64,000 nucleotides of DNA from Paraspadella gotoi (Eukaryota > Chaetognatha), in NCBI GenBank assembly GCA_051294375.1, contig CM119263.1, positions 15,165,374 through 15,229,373 on the forward strand, written 5' to 3'. Made by a program: the position numbers and the translations under genes. The notes under the pieces were generated by a model. The model worked only from the letters and a program-made list of their open reading frames with translations. It ran no database searches and had not been told where the DNA came from. This document shows, in pieces, positions 1 to 10,703 of the stretch (the first letter of the stretch is position 1; the number at the start of each line of letters is the position of its first letter).

Positions 1-257
1 CCGTTGAGAAATCGAGGGAGAACGACACACGCAAAACAGGAGAGACGTGGTTAAATGATAAAGTGAAAGTAAATGTTTATTTAGGCGTCAGAAATACGTG
101 TAATGAGTCTGAGGTTTAAAGCAATGACCCAGATATGTCGGCTTTTAAAAAATAAAACTAATTCGTAATCGTCGTTCGAAGCAGAAAAAGTCATACAGGA
201 ATATTGATATCGCTAGATATTTAAATCCTTCAACAGCCTTTCCAGCTCCTAACCCAG

Positions 258-513
258 CACCTTTCAAGATTTATCTCCAGCACCTCCGCGTTCTCTCAAC
301 AGCAGCATCACATCCACCTGCGTCTTTAAAAACCGCGTAACGACGCCTCCAGTCGATTTCCTGTTAGCGGAGCTTTCGCCGCAGGTGGCGCCTTTGGTGG
401 CACCAGGAGGCGGCGTCGTTTTGCACCAGGCGACGTCGTCGTTCGCGAGCGGCGACGCCGACGATGGCGACAGCGAATTTAAGCAAATCGGCGCCGGATT
501 CCATTTTAATTAA
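258..513 (+). CDS. Candidate terminal exon, unidentified protein C-terminus
   Basis: An open frame without its own ATG runs from just after a TAA at 250-252 to a TAA stop at 511-513, about 85 codons. It is GC-rich and non-repetitive, unlike the AT-rich DNA on both sides. The peptide is Ser/Pro/Ala-rich, passes through the hydrophobic stretch PPVDFLLAELSPQVAPLVAP, then an acidic Gly/Asp patch, and ends FKQIGAGFHFN. Possible 3' splice sites in phase with it end at 257, 280 and 302; the last has the best pyrimidine tract. The rest of the gene would lie upstream of the window. I do not recognise the protein. The frame and composition are seen; the exon call is inference. Confidence 0.42.
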
Positions 514-1999
514 TGAAAGGAAATTGGAAAGAAAAAAAAACGCTAAACTTTTTTATTTTTTTATTTTCGAGACGCGAAAATTCTCGATCGTCAAAGTCAA
601 AGCGTCGGTTTTTCAAACGACGCAAATTGATTAAATTTTTCGTCAAATTTCGATTTTCGAAAAATTTTTTAGGAAAAATTTGATACAAATCTGAGACGTA
701 AGGTCGAAGCTTTCTCAAGCCTGGCGGTGGCTGTAACAACGATGAGTTGTGGTGGTGATTGAGTTGACATCGGTGAATATGGATAGGTTCCAATTCACGA
801 ATATTTTTGTCCGAGCGACTTTCGTAACATCGGTCAGCATTTAACCTGAATCAAGCACTAGGAAAAAAATCCATTTGACATTGAGCGCAGACACTAAGAA
901 AATGAAACATCCTTTGCGATTAATATCTTTGAGGCGCCAACTTACGCCAGCTCCAACAAGATTCCATTAATTCCGAGAAGAAAAAAACCTTTTTCTTTGA
1001 TCTGACAGAGGAAAGCGATTTACCTGCTAAGAAACCTTTCAAGTGTTTACTTATAATTTTTGCCAAATGTCTACCCATCGGTCCGTGTATCTTGCGTCTT
1101 ATTTTTACATATTAAACAGACGCCGTTGAGTTTTTCCATCTCTAATGACGGTTTGAGACTTCGTTAGTTATTAAAATTTCTAATTTAATTCGTGTAATCA
1201 ATTCGACAAAAAAAGGGGAAAACTGATTTTCTGCCGAATTCTAAATCCATCTCTTGCCCTAGAGCAAAACCAGAACCGACAACCCCTCTGCTTAAGTGAG
1301 AAATTTTCCGCCTAAAATTAACTAAAGAATAAAAAACAAAAGAATAAAAAAAAAAGAAAAACAGAAAACCAAAAAAAAAAAAAAAAACGTGAAAGAGAAA
1401 CGAGGAGGAAAATTTACTTTGCGGTTAACAATAAAGAGTCATCAGTCGGGACCCCCCTTGATAAATGAAGATAAATTATGAGTTGCTGTTTCGAAAAGGA
1501 AAAAAAAACCGCGAAAAGGAGAAGTTTGAGCCTAAGAAAGATGAATGGGAGAAGAGGGGGGCGAGCAGGGGGAGGAAGCAACGGTGGGGGGGATTGATTC
1601 GAAGAAAGACAGAGATGGGAAGGAAAAAGTCCCCCTTTTGAGAAGGAAAACGGATCACCTTGTCTCACTTACTCTCCGCTTCGCTTCGGGTCCGTCTCTG
1701 TTCCATATTTCCTTTTTCGAGTGTGAAGAGATAAAAGATAACAGGTAAGGGTGGAGTCGTAGGAGCTGGCTCTTTATCTCTTTTTCTCTTTCTATTCTCT
1801 CTCTCTCCTATCTCCCTCTCTCGCTTCTCTCTCGTCCTCCCTCTCATCTGCTCTCTTTACTGCTCCTCTCGACTCCGTTCTCACTCTCTCTCTCTCTCTT
1901 GAAATAGCGTCGGAGGAAACTGAATTTCGACGAACGATTTTGGAAAATGATTCGGAAAAAGCGATGAAATAAAACGTTTCCAGTTGCGAGGGAAGTTTG
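514..1999. other. Intergenic DNA or 3' UTR, no supported gene
   Basis: AT-rich sequence with A-runs near 1330-1386 and purine-rich then pyrimidine-rich stretches from 1490 to 1905. An ATTAAA at about 632 could serve as a polyadenylation signal for the upstream exon. Short ORFs here lie in low-complexity sequence on the pyrimidine-rich strand and are not supported. The CT tract at about 1880-1902 lies upstream of the candidate ATG at 2000. Confidence 0.5.
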
Positions 2000-2096
2000 A
2001 TGGCGTTTCTGAGGGCGAGTGTGGCCGGAGTGCCAAAGTTGTGTCTCTCGAGAAGCTTTGGGAGAGTGAAAAATTTACGAGAGTGTTTGCGATACG
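2000..2096 (+). CDS. Candidate first exon with mitochondrial-type presequence
   Basis: An ATG at 2000 opens a frame of 32 codons plus one base that ends exactly at a good 5' splice site (G|GTGAGG at 2097). The peptide begins MAFLRASVAGVPKLCLSRSF and continues with Arg and Lys and no acidic residue until position 28. That is the pattern of an amphipathic, basic mitochondrial import presequence. Without splicing the frame stops after about 49 codons. The two downstream candidate exons join it in phase. The protein is not recognised. A secretory signal is less likely because no long hydrophobic core is present. Confidence 0.4.
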
Positions 2097-2316
2097 GTGA
2101 GGGGTGCTCGGTTTTCGTCGAGGGGATTATAAAGGGAAAAAGACGTTGAAACGATTTGTTTTATTGAGAAAAGAAAAGGAAAAAAAAAAAGAAAATGGCG
2201 TTTGAGAGTGAATGCGACGAACCCGCGTGATAATGGGAGGAATCTTAAGTTTATGGGAAAAAATGTTACCGAGAAATTTGTTTGAGGTTTGACGATTTTT
2301 TTCCCCCCGAATGAAG

Positions 2317-2437
2317 GGACTCGTTTCGCGAGCGTGAGGCGCGGGGAGGTGGCAACGACGCAGTTGCTTTGGGAAAAAGACATTTTGAAAGAGGAAGCAG
2401 CGGCGGCGGCGGCGATGCTGCAGCTGCAGGTGGACCG
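2317..2437 (+). CDS. Candidate second exon, Ala-rich helical segment
   Basis: Splicing from 2096 to 2317 (AG at 2315-2316) keeps one open frame of 121 nt ending at a 5' splice site, CG|GTAAAG at 2438. It encodes Arg-rich sequence and then a helix-forming stretch containing TTQLLWEKDILKEE, six alanines and MLQLQVDR. The proposed 3' splice site follows a T/C run (2296-2308) but has several purines next to the AG, so it is the weak point. A GCGGCG run gives the alanines. The phase match with the exon at 2000 has about a one-in-three chance of being accidental. Function unknown. Confidence 0.3.
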
Positions 2438-2553
2438 GTAAAGGGTGAGGTCATGATTACGTTTGAATGGATGAGGTGTAACGTTGATGGCTTTGCATCG
2501 GCGAGGTACTAGACATTAGGGTGTGGTTTGTCTGTACTGTTTAAAATTGATAG

Positions 2554-2752
2554 GGCTGACATTGACGGCAATGGACAGGGTGGTGTCATTCTATCAGCGG
2601 TGTTGGCGGGAATGGAGATTGGCTCGGATGAGAACAAATTGATCATGTCTTCTGCTAAATCTTTTGGGCGCCGCCATGGTGAAGAAGGAATTCTAAGATG
2701 GAATGGAAAATGGGAGAAGACGAACGCGGGAAATGGTGGAGGGGGGGAGTAG
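2554..2752 (+). CDS. Candidate third exon with Asp/Gly/Asn-rich loop
   Basis: From an AG at 2552-2553 an open frame continues in phase with the previous candidate exon to a TAG at 2750-2752. It starts ADIDGNGQGGVILSAVLAGM, which loosely resembles a calcium-binding loop (D-x-D-x-N) but lacks the usual terminal acidic residue, so I do not call an EF-hand. The end is Gly-rich over a run of G. The upstream pyrimidine tract is poor. The opposite strand is also open across this stretch and carries an ATG in strong context at about 2676 (ATGGCGGCGCCC read on the minus strand). Strand is therefore uncertain. Confidence 0.2.
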
Positions 2753-2872
2753 AAGGAGAGAGAAAGTGGACAAAAAGAAAAAGGATCAAAAAGATATAAG
2801 GATAAGAAGGTAGTAAAGATAACACAAATTTTGGTCAAAGGGATGAAAAACTGGAAAATACCTAGGGCAATA

Positions 2873-2908
2873 TTGAGCAATGAGCAATGAGCAATGAGCA
2901 ATGAGCAT
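2873..2908. repeat. Heptanucleotide repeat (TGAGCAA)n
   Basis: About five tandem copies of a 7-bp unit (ATGAGCA in another register) with one imperfect unit at the left end. No gene is seen between here and 3470, which holds AT-rich DNA and a short CGA tract at 3168-3189. Confidence 0.8.
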
Positions 2909-3473
2909 TCTGCAAGGTTTACTGTGCAGTTCTAATAGTTTCACATTGCACAATGCACTTTGCATCTCCTTGCTTTTGAGAGTTACGAGGACGAGCAGCG
3001 TAATGTGTATTGTATATATATTTTAGAAAATTATATGAAAGTTGCAAAATTATATACGTGAATGTAGATAAACAAATAACAAATAGCGTATAATACGTAT
3101 CAACAGAAAAATATAAAAGTCAGACATCTTAAAGTAGTCGAAGACGAAAGAGAAACGACAATGATTACGACGACGACGACGACGACGACTATGAAGAAAA
3201 AGACGTCGAATACAAATTTGCGGACAACCAAACGATAAAGAACAAATAACAACACAGTCAAAGATGAGCCTCATCGACCCCTAGCGGTTATTGAAGCCAT
3301 TACGCTTAGCGTCGGGAGTCAGTAGTTCAAGCAGCGGCCTCTGTTTGAGATGGAACAAATAAAACCGAGGGCGTTTCAGGTCGCTTGAATAAAGAGAAGG
3401 GAAGGGTGGTCTGGTTATGTGAAAATGATAGGACAGTCGATGGCTGCCTTGAAATTAACACGAACTTGTGACC

Positions 3474-3605
3474 ATGGCCGGCAATCACAACAAAAACAAC
3501 AACTGCAGGCGGCGACACCGACCAAGAAAACCGTTTTCGTCTCTAATGGTCGGACCGAACTCTCTCGACGAAAGAGAGAAACATTTGGAAGAAGAAAACA
3601 GTTAA
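3474..3605 (+). CDS. Small ORF, 43 residues, basic and Asn/Arg-rich
   Basis: An ATG in strong context (GTGACCATGGCC) opens a 43-codon frame ending at TAA 3603-3605. The peptide starts MAGNHNKNNNCRRRHRPRKP and ends in an acidic helix-like tail. It is free of the GA repeat that begins about 30 bp later. It may be a short first exon rather than a full gene, but no strong 5' splice site is seen inside it. A second open frame overlaps it. No family recognised. Confidence 0.22.
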   Translation: MAGNHNKNNNCRRRHRPRKPFSSLMVGPNSLDEREKHLEEENS

Positions 3606-3628
3606 AAGAAGCGAGGAAAGGGCGGAAA

Positions 3629-3633
<5 letters not shown>

Positions 3634-3682
<49 letters not shown>

Positions 3683-4000
3683 GAGAGAGGCGCATCTTTA
3701 ATTCTCGGGTTGAAAACAAAACTTTATCGAGGGCCAATTAGATGATTGAGATTCGTAGGATGCAATCGGTACATGTCGCCTCAGGCTCTTTGCATGATGG
3801 CAAGGTGCTGCGTGCGAAATTGGTCCATGAGCTGCGTTCTCGGGTCGGCCGAAAAAGATGACGACGACGACGACGACGACGACGAAGGGGAGAACTCGAA
3901 AGTCCCGAATGATTTGTGTGGGAAACTAGTTCAAGGTCCAATCCGTTCGGATTACAAGAATGGATTAATTACAGGGCGAACGAGAAAAAAAGTGGGGCGG

Positions 4001-4064
<64 letters not shown>
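3634..4064. repeat. GA microsatellites flanking a GAC tract
   Basis: Interrupted (GA)n at about 3634-3690, a (GAC)n run at 3857-3893 and a long (GA)n at about 4006-4063. ORFs across these read as Arg-Glu or poly-Asp strings and are products of the repeats. Confidence 0.9.
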
Positions 4065-4066
<2 letters not shown>

Positions 4067-4770
4067 TGAGAGAAGAGACAGACAATGTCAGACACAAAGA
4101 CAAAGAGATATAGAAAGAACTCGTTTGTACCCTTGGGAAATTTCCGAAATGCTTTTTATTAAACAAGTTTCCTTAATCAACAAGAGAAGCACTTACCTAA
4201 TTTTGAACGACGACCGAAGATATCGCGTGCAGAAAAAAAAAGGGGAAAGGGAAAGAAAATATTGTTTTAATTAGATTATTAAGGATTCTGCACGCGTACA
4301 TGCGGGTAACAAATAAATCGCCTGCGCAAGAGAAAAATTGTTCAATTAGTAATATATAAGTCTAAATTTTTTGAATCAATTAATGATTAAAATAAAAGAA
4401 AGGCTGATAAATACAATATATGGTCAATTTCGGTCATGTTCAAGATTTGTTATAGATTTTTTATAGATTTTTTATTGCAAAAAATTCAAAAAAACCAGAA
4501 GTAAATCGAAATTAAAAAAAAGGTTTATTTTAAGAATAAACCCCAATGCAAAACCATCAGTTAATTGAGACCAATGTATCGAAGTTAAGCCAATAAAATA
4601 TTACTTTTTTTGAGGATGTCGTTCTGATATTTTTTTCTCTTTGTTCCTCTGACGCCGCTTTCAGTTTGTTACTTCTTTTCGCGAGTCAGTGTGAAGTGCT
4701 TTTCACCAGAACTATGATGGTCAACGGTGATACTCCTCTTCCTCCGAAAGTACTATCTCTCTAGATCACC
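4065..4770. other. AT-rich intergenic DNA
   Basis: No coding signal. A-runs, T-runs and short AT-rich stretches only. The last 100 bases become pyrimidine-rich and include a short ATG frame of 16 codons that I do not support. Confidence 0.6.
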
Positions 4771-4836
4771 CCCTAATTCTTTTTCTCTTATATATCTCTC
4801 TCTCGCTCTCGCTCTCTCTCTCTCTCTCTCCTCGCT

Positions 4837-4873
<37 letters not shown>

Positions 4874-5061
4874 TCTCCACAGTTCTCTCTTTCTTCCTCG
4901 CAAATCACGCCTCGAGGGAGGACGAACTAAAACGGCGTCTGTTTCTAGGCAACGGCGAAACGAAAATCGCGGCGCTTATAAACAAAAACCTTAAACAATA
5001 AACAAACCTTATCTTCAAAAACGATCTTTCTTCTCTCTCTCTCTCTCTCTCTCTCCTCTCT

Positions 5062-5097
<36 letters not shown>

Positions 5098-5110
5098 TCT
5101 CGCTCTCGCT
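4771..5110. repeat. Two CT microsatellite clusters
   Basis: (CT)n clusters at about 4796-4876 and 5032-5100, broken by single CCTC steps. Between them is a moderately CpG-rich stretch containing TCTAGGCAACGG near 4955, which resembles half of an X-box but has no full palindrome. Sequence to 5700 is AT-rich and empty apart from repeat-derived frames. Confidence 0.85.
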
Positions 5111-5704
5111 TCGCTAGCGTCAAAACACCGACGAGGGACGACAGCCTCATGCATAACACGGCGGGATAGTTTTTTGCTTTTGCGGTTTTCTCTCCGTCGA
5201 TGTCGCCAGCGTCCAAGAGAAAGAAGGGGAATTACAAGGAAGATGGAATTAACGAGTCCCGAGTGAATAAGCTCGATCCCCAGTTCCCGCTGTATAAGTT
5301 GTTTTTTCTCCAAATAAATATCTGATAGAAGTAAAAGAATGTTGTTATTATATACAAGTAATTTAAAGAATATTTCATTTAAGGAGTTGAGGCTAAATTC
5401 CTAAATTATTTATATGTATTAAAAAAATAACCTTCTTCTAGGCTGTTAAGAAATAGCTCGCTTCTTTCATTTGAAAAAGAAAAAAGAAAAACCTTTTACA
5501 AAACGGTAGTAAATATTATTTATATAAAGCACATCCATGAACAGTTGAACAAACATGAAGTATGCTTTCTCTCTTTTTCCCCGGTTTCGCGGGAAAGAAG
5601 CGAAATAAACAAACGTCGAAAGTCGGCGAGGTTTTTTCCCGCTGGCGGAAAACTGGTCCTTTCACCTCAATTCGGTCTGAATATTAAAACTTCTTGTGGA
5701 GGAA

Positions 5705-5740
5705 GAAGAGAGAGAGAGAGAGAGAGAGAGAAGAGAGAGA

Positions 5741-5772
<32 letters not shown>

Positions 5773-5975
5773 CGAGAACAGTTCTTCCAGTGTTTTTGTA
5801 TGCAAAACATCTACCGGCAAACTAAACTTAACATCTTTGACTTTAATGTATTTTTTTTAGATTTTATATCTGTCAAAGGCGTCTCTGTTTTAAAGCGAAA
5901 TCCGTCGGGCATCGTGGGTCGATTTAAATCAAATTTGGATCACAAATCGAAAGATTTTCGTTGTAGATCTTTAGC

Positions 5976-6012
<37 letters not shown>
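5705..6012. repeat. GA tract and CT tract bracketing a short unique stretch
   Basis: Interrupted (GA)n at about 5708-5773 and (CT)n at about 5980-6011. The 168-codon plus-strand frame at 5545-6051 runs through both repeats. Its unique middle part, about 60 codons, has no splice or start support, so I do not annotate a gene. Confidence 0.8.
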
Positions 6013-6013
<1 letters not shown>

Positions 6014-6338
6014 TAACTCGGATCTTGCTACCCTTTCTTCCTTTCTTTTGATCTATCGCCACTCAGTCTCTCCCTTTTATTTCTTTCTTCTTTTTAATCC
6101 TCTCCATCACTCATCCCGATTCCCGCTGATTCGATCTACAGTAGAGAATAAAACGAACTTTACATCTGTTCTTGGGCTTCGATCGATGACATTTCTGTCA
6201 CCTAATTTTATGTTCTCATCGTTATAATTAATTAGTGTAATTAACGAGGAAGGATTTTGCGAATATTATTGAAATAAGTGCTATAGAAATACAAGGATTA
6301 GTAAGATTTTAAGATTTTTACAGTGACAATACTTTTCT

Positions 6339-6461
<123 letters not shown>

Positions 6462-6891
6462 CTGTCGTCACTTCACATCTGCTTTTTTTTTTAATTTTTG
6501 CTCGCGGCATTAGAGAGAGAGAGAGAGAGGGAGAGGGAGAGGGAGAAGAGGAGCTGATTGGAGCGAGAGGTTCAGCTGGTAGGAGCGATGGAGTGAAGGT
6601 GAACCCGGTTCGCTGGAGCGGAGAAAATCGTTTAGACGGAAAAAAAAGTAGTGTTTTCGATCGGAAAAGGTTTATAAGGGTGGGGGGGAGTTGTTTGGGG
6701 AATGGCGACCGCTTTCGTTCGAAAGGGGGGTGCATCATCTTAGCCGTTCGGCGAAGTGGGCGTGGCAGCGTGGATGTCGAAATCGGCGAAGGTTTTAGGT
6801 TAGGATGGTAATTTGTCAGTCCCGCATAAAAGGCTTAGGATTAGTCGGATCAAGGTTTTTAGTCGGCCGTTTAGAGAAAGAGGGTTAGGAA

Positions 6892-7029
6892 NNNNNNNNN
6901 NNNNNNNNNNNNNNNNNNNNNNNNNNNNNNNNNNNNNNNNNNNNNNNNNNNNNNNNNNNNNNNNNNNNNNNNNNNNNNNNNNNNNNNNNNNNNNNNNNNN
7001 NNNNNNNNNNNNNNNNNNNNNNNNNNNNN

Positions 7030-7061
<32 letters not shown>
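6892..7061. other. Assembly gap (138 N) running into a GA microsatellite
   Basis: N from 6892 to 7029, then (GA)n to about 7060. The gap probably hides more GA repeat. Sequence from 7062 to 7320 shows no supported gene. Confidence 0.9.
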
Positions 7062-7062
<1 letters not shown>

Positions 7063-7321
7063 GTCGAATCAAACTTTTACGGTTAAATGACCGTCGCTTT
7101 TGACTTCGTCTTAGCGATTGGGGGAAGAGACAGAGCGCGCGCGAGCGAGCGAGTGAAAATGACCCATAGTCACTCACCGGTAACCGCGTGAATGGTGAAG
7201 GGGTAGAGACAAGTCGACGAAGAAGTGGATAAAAAGTATACATTGATTTAATTTTCGCCTTTTGTTTATTTTATTAATCTATTTATTATTATTTTGTTGA
7301 ATTCCTTGCGTTATCATTTAT

Positions 7322-7376
7322 GTATCGTATCGTATCGTATCGTATCGTATCGTATCGTATCGTATCGTATCGTATC
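7322..7376. repeat. Pentanucleotide repeat (GTATC)11
   Basis: Eleven perfect tandem copies of GTATC. It is the only pentanucleotide array of this length in the window. The next 300 bases hold no supported gene. Confidence 0.97.
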
Positions 7377-7677
7377 TCTTTTTAAATTTCAATTAAAAAT
7401 CTCAAAGACGTTGAAATCCAAACTCGGCCTCCTTTTACCTCGGCCTCGTCCGTTCTTCACACCGCGGGGTTTGTGTCCTCCTTTCACGGAATGAGCCCGA
7501 CCCACAAATTACTTATACGGAGAACGAATTCTCCTCCCTTTTTCTTTCTCCTCTCAACTACGAGAAGCTGATTCAAAATCGTGGATTCGATGTCAAGAAT
7601 GGGTTTCTCTCGTCCTCGTCTCATGTTGGCTAATTCATTGACCGGAATGTGAATCGGTGTTTAAAGTATTAAATGAC

Positions 7678-7702
7678 ATATATATATATATATATATATA
7701 TA
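7678..7702. repeat. (AT)n microsatellite
   Basis: A run of about 12 AT dinucleotides at the left edge of the CpG-rich island. Confidence 0.9.
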
Positions 7703-7734
7703 GGAACAATTTTTTTCGCGGGTATTCGAATTTG

Positions 7735-8170
7735 GCGCGGCGAAGGCCGACGCTTCTCTGGGAACCCAGGATCGCTACGACGCCGGAGGTCGAAACGAAG
7801 CCCGCGCCGGTAACGACGACGACGACGACGACGACGGTGAGGACCGCGGTGCCATTGACGCGGGCGCGAGTCCGCGCCGACGACGACGCGGTGCGTGGGC
7901 GCGTCGTCGAGCGCCGCGGCCGACGACGACTGGTGCGCGAACGACGACGAGGTGCCGCGCCGACGACGACTGGTGCCGCGACGACGACGAGCGCCGCGCC
8001 GACGACGACTGGTGCCGCGCCTCGACGACGACCTCGGTGCATTATCGCGGTCGTCGAGTGTCGCTTCGATGACGACGACGCGACGCGCGATGAATGCGAC
8101 GATCGAGTCCCCGGGGCATCGTCGCTCGATGGAACCGACGGTTAAAAAATATGCGGGTCTCGCGTCTTAG
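7735..8170. repeat. CpG- and GAC-rich island
   Basis: Dense CGA/GAC triplets, including a run at 7813-7836 and repeated GACGACGACTGGTGC-type blocks at 7925-8020. The CpG density is much higher than in the flanks. Two plus-strand frames and one minus-strand frame are open through it because the repeat lacks stop codons, so strand and coding status cannot be decided from openness. A good 5' splice site (ACG|GTGAGG) lies at 7837 and could lead to the exon at 8202. Confidence 0.75.
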
Positions 8171-8201
8171 GGCAATCGTTATATACGAAAAAATTTTTCA
8201 G

Positions 8202-8433
8202 GCGTCGGTGACAGATGGCAGAGTCCGAAGACGGGCGGCGGAGAACTCGATGATGAGGAGGTAACCGATTCTAATAGCCAATTATTTCTCTTTCGATCCA
8301 AATTGATTGTTTTTTAATTTTTTTACAGCTGTGCGATAATTTCACCTTGACTTCGCGAGTTATGTCGGGCCTACGGGCACCTGTCTGGTGGCGTAGGTTT
8401 ATTCTACATCGTTCATCTCGAGTGAAGTTCTAA
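8202..8433 (+). CDS. Candidate two-exon gene end with a 68-nt intron
   Basis: A 59-nt exon (8202-8260) follows an acceptor ending TTTTTCAG and stops at GAGGAG|GTAACC. A 68-nt intron (8261-8328) with a long T-rich tract ends TTTTTTTACAG. The second exon runs from 8329 to a TAA at 8431-8433. Joined, one frame stays open for 54 codons; it reads VGDRWQSPKTGGGELDDEEL, then CDNFTLTSRVMSGLRAPVWW and a basic tail. The same frame is open again from 8434 to 8775 (about 113 codons, Ser/Arg/Gly-rich at first), so the gene may be longer if the TAA is avoided by splicing. Short introns of this size are common in insects. The protein is not recognised. Confidence 0.38.
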
Positions 8434-8775
8434 GTAGCGTCGTCCGGCAAGACGCGTGTACAGCCTCCCCCCTCGAGAGAATCTTCCGACAGTGACGACG
8501 TTACGCGCGGCCGAGGGCGGGGAGATCGATCGAGGCGAGAACTCTTCGGTCGCGTGCGGCGGTTGCCCGCGACGAGGGGTTCCCCCTACGTAGACTTGAC
8601 CGCGGACTTTGGTCAACTTTGCGGCGTCATAATACGCTGCCGAGGTCCTTTCGTGCATCGGGCTCAAGTTCACGCCCCGGCTCGATGTGGCGAGGAAAAC
8701 ATTTACGGGAGGTTGGAAAGGGTGGTGGAGAGCGAGAGGATCTCGCGAGTTGGGGGACGGATTGGGGGAAGATGA
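8434..8775 (+). CDS. Open CpG-rich frame after the 8.2-kb exons
   Basis: After the TAA at 8431 the same frame is open to a TGA at 8773-8775. It contains SRESSDSDDVTRGRGRGDRS and later LTADFGQLCGVIIRCRGPFV. The minus strand is open across most of the same bases (8413-8830), so this is weak evidence of coding. It could be a further exon of the upstream candidate or an unrelated CpG island. No promoter or splice site settles it. Confidence 0.2.
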   Translation, partial: VASSGKTRVQPPPSRESSDSDDVTRGRGRGDRSRRELFGRVRRLPATRGSPYVDLTADFGQLCGVIIRCRGPFVHRAQVHAPARCGEENIYGRLERVVESERISRVGGRIGGR

Positions 8776-8840
8776 ATCGATCGGGGGGATCGTTATTTGA
8801 CCCCCTTGCTTTCCCCACTTACGAGGCGGTGGATGTGATC

Positions 8841-8884
<44 letters not shown>

Positions 8885-8896
8885 CTTCCGCTGTCG

Positions 8897-8940
<44 letters not shown>
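8841..8940. repeat. CT microsatellite pair
   Basis: Two (CT)n runs, about 8843-8881 and 8905-8939, separated by a 20-bp unique piece. The following 700 bases are AT-rich with no supported gene. Confidence 0.9.
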
Positions 8941-8942
<2 letters not shown>

Positions 8943-9709
8943 TCTGGGTAATAAATTTAAACTTTTTTGGCACGGGTTTTGAACACTTTCCCCTTTGAAA
9001 ACGATCGAAATTTGTAAAAAGAAGAAACTAAAATTCGAAAATTCTAAAATTCGAAACTCTAAAAAATGGCTATCAAAAATATATTTTGAAACAAGTGCGA
9101 ATCCGTTGACGATCGCGTAAGTAATAATAGTATATTTAAATTGAAAATAATTTTAAAAAATATTTTGTTTTATTACTTTTAAAGATTATCCACAGATGAA
9201 CGGGGAAGGTGTTCAAGCTCAACATCCTGCACCGAGACGGAGATCATACTCGTAGTTGTAGCCATATTGATTATGTTGTTGTCATTGTATTATTGATGTG
9301 TGCATGCAAAAATAAACTTCGTAGGTTAGTTTCTAGATATTTCCTACTGTTCCTAACAATGTCGTAGTTAGTCTCGCTCCTTTGATAGATGTAGAACCTT
9401 ATGTTTGACAATAAAAAATATTTGAATGAATTTTATGATGTTAGTTAACTATGAATAAGATAGCCGGGAACCCGCATATTCGTGAAAATTTTTTATGGAC
9501 GCGTCCTCGGTTGACAGAAGGTAAACATTGCCTCTGCTGAGCTGTCAACGGTTTGACGAGTTTGAACTAAAGGGGCACCATGCGCTTTAAGCCGTAAAAA
9601 AGTAGGAACCTTGATTGGTTCTTAGTTGTATGTGCCGTCGGGATGAAACAAGCATCCATATAGTTTATGGGGACGGAACAGCATTTTTCTGATGCCTCTT
9701 TTTCTGGTG

Positions 9710-9835
9710 TGATCTCTCTCCTCTCTCAACCCCCCTCTCTTCTCTCTCTCTCTCTCTCTTTCTCCCCCTCTCTACTCTCTCTCTGCTCTCCTCATCTTTT
9801 CTCTCTCCTCTCTTCTCCTCTTCTCTGAAATGTCT
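9710..9835. repeat. Interrupted CT-rich tract
   Basis: CT/CTCC-rich low-complexity DNA. On its right a short CpG-rich patch with CGCGCGCGCG (about 9840-9890) looks promoter-like but has no supported gene. Sequence from there to 10490 is ordinary unique DNA. Confidence 0.8.
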
Positions 9836-10497
9836 GTTCGCGCGCGGGATGGAACCGCGGCGGTGATTGTCTCTCGCGCGCGCGTTTGACATGTTTGAAA
9901 GGTCGAATCGTAATTCGTATGCACGACGGAGGACCATGCACACATAATGCATCCTACTATCGCTGTCGTGAAAAATTCTGAAACGAACTCTGAACGTTCA
10001 ATTTTACCCCCCAAAACAACAGTCAATTCAGCACATGAGCCAATCCTGAAATGATTTTGGTCGACACAGCGCGGACAAGACGTAAATTTTCAGCGAAGAA
10101 TGCTCCCAGTTGAACCGACAAAGTTTCATGACCTTCGACAGTAAAGTTCGGCGGTTACCCGTTGCGTGGCCAAGGCGTTAAGCGTTTTGAAGGCCGAGAC
10201 ACAAGTAGCTGTCGTGAGCCACCATGTCTTTGTTGGCCAGGGCGCAAAGAAATTTTGATAAATGATACCTGGAAAAAGGAAGTTATTTTAACAAATTATT
10301 GAGACAAAATATCATTATCATAAATATAGTATAATATACTATATAGTATGTATATATAATGTATACTTAGTCACCCATATATTAATTATATAATTTTAAC
10401 CAAAGGAGTCAGTTAGTATCAATGTTTGAATTAATTCAAAATCTTAATTCGAACTGAAATATTAGTTCAAATATTGATTTAGAACAGTAAAAGTTCA

Positions 10498-10703
10498 TTG
10501 ATAGGGAAGCAGTACTCTGGAAGTGAAAAACAAGACTGTGAGAGAATCTTGATTGAAAGCTCGAGGGATCTGCTATTCATATCCTTGTAAGAGTCATGAG
10601 GCCTTAAACGACCAAAGCCTGTCCAAAGTCAGGCGGTAAGATAGCTTATTTATTAATGAATGGATAATTTTTTATATTGGTTGTACCCAATTTCATGAAA
10701 ACC
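10498..10703 (+). repeat. Interspersed repeat family, copy 1
   Basis: About 205 bp matching segments at 21750-21960 and 53697-53965, with a partial match at 53464-53540. Shared landmarks in order are AGCAGTACTCTGG, GACTGTGA, CTTGTAAGA, AGGCCTTAAAC, CCTGTCCAAAGT, AAGATAGCTT and ACCCAATTTCAT. Copies differ by indels and substitutions but keep the same order and strand. It has no ORF, so it is probably a non-autonomous element or structured repeat. Class unknown. Confidence 0.75.

Noticed and set aside
2554-2600. EF-hand-like DIDGNGQGG
   Set aside because: Lacks the conserved acidic residue at the end of the loop and flanking helices; strand also uncertain.
6480-6830. Plus-strand frame after the long CT repeat
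   Set aside because: Open frame begins inside the microsatellite and has no splice or start support in its unique part.
9510-9549. 8-bp inverted repeat GTTGACAG/CTGTCAAC with a 24-bp loop
   Set aside because: Short enough to occur by chance in 64 kb; no element boundaries or duplication around it.
10160-10205. GCGTGGCCAAGGCGTTAAGCG, resembling a tRNA A-box
   Set aside because: No B-box at the expected distance and no cloverleaf can be drawn.
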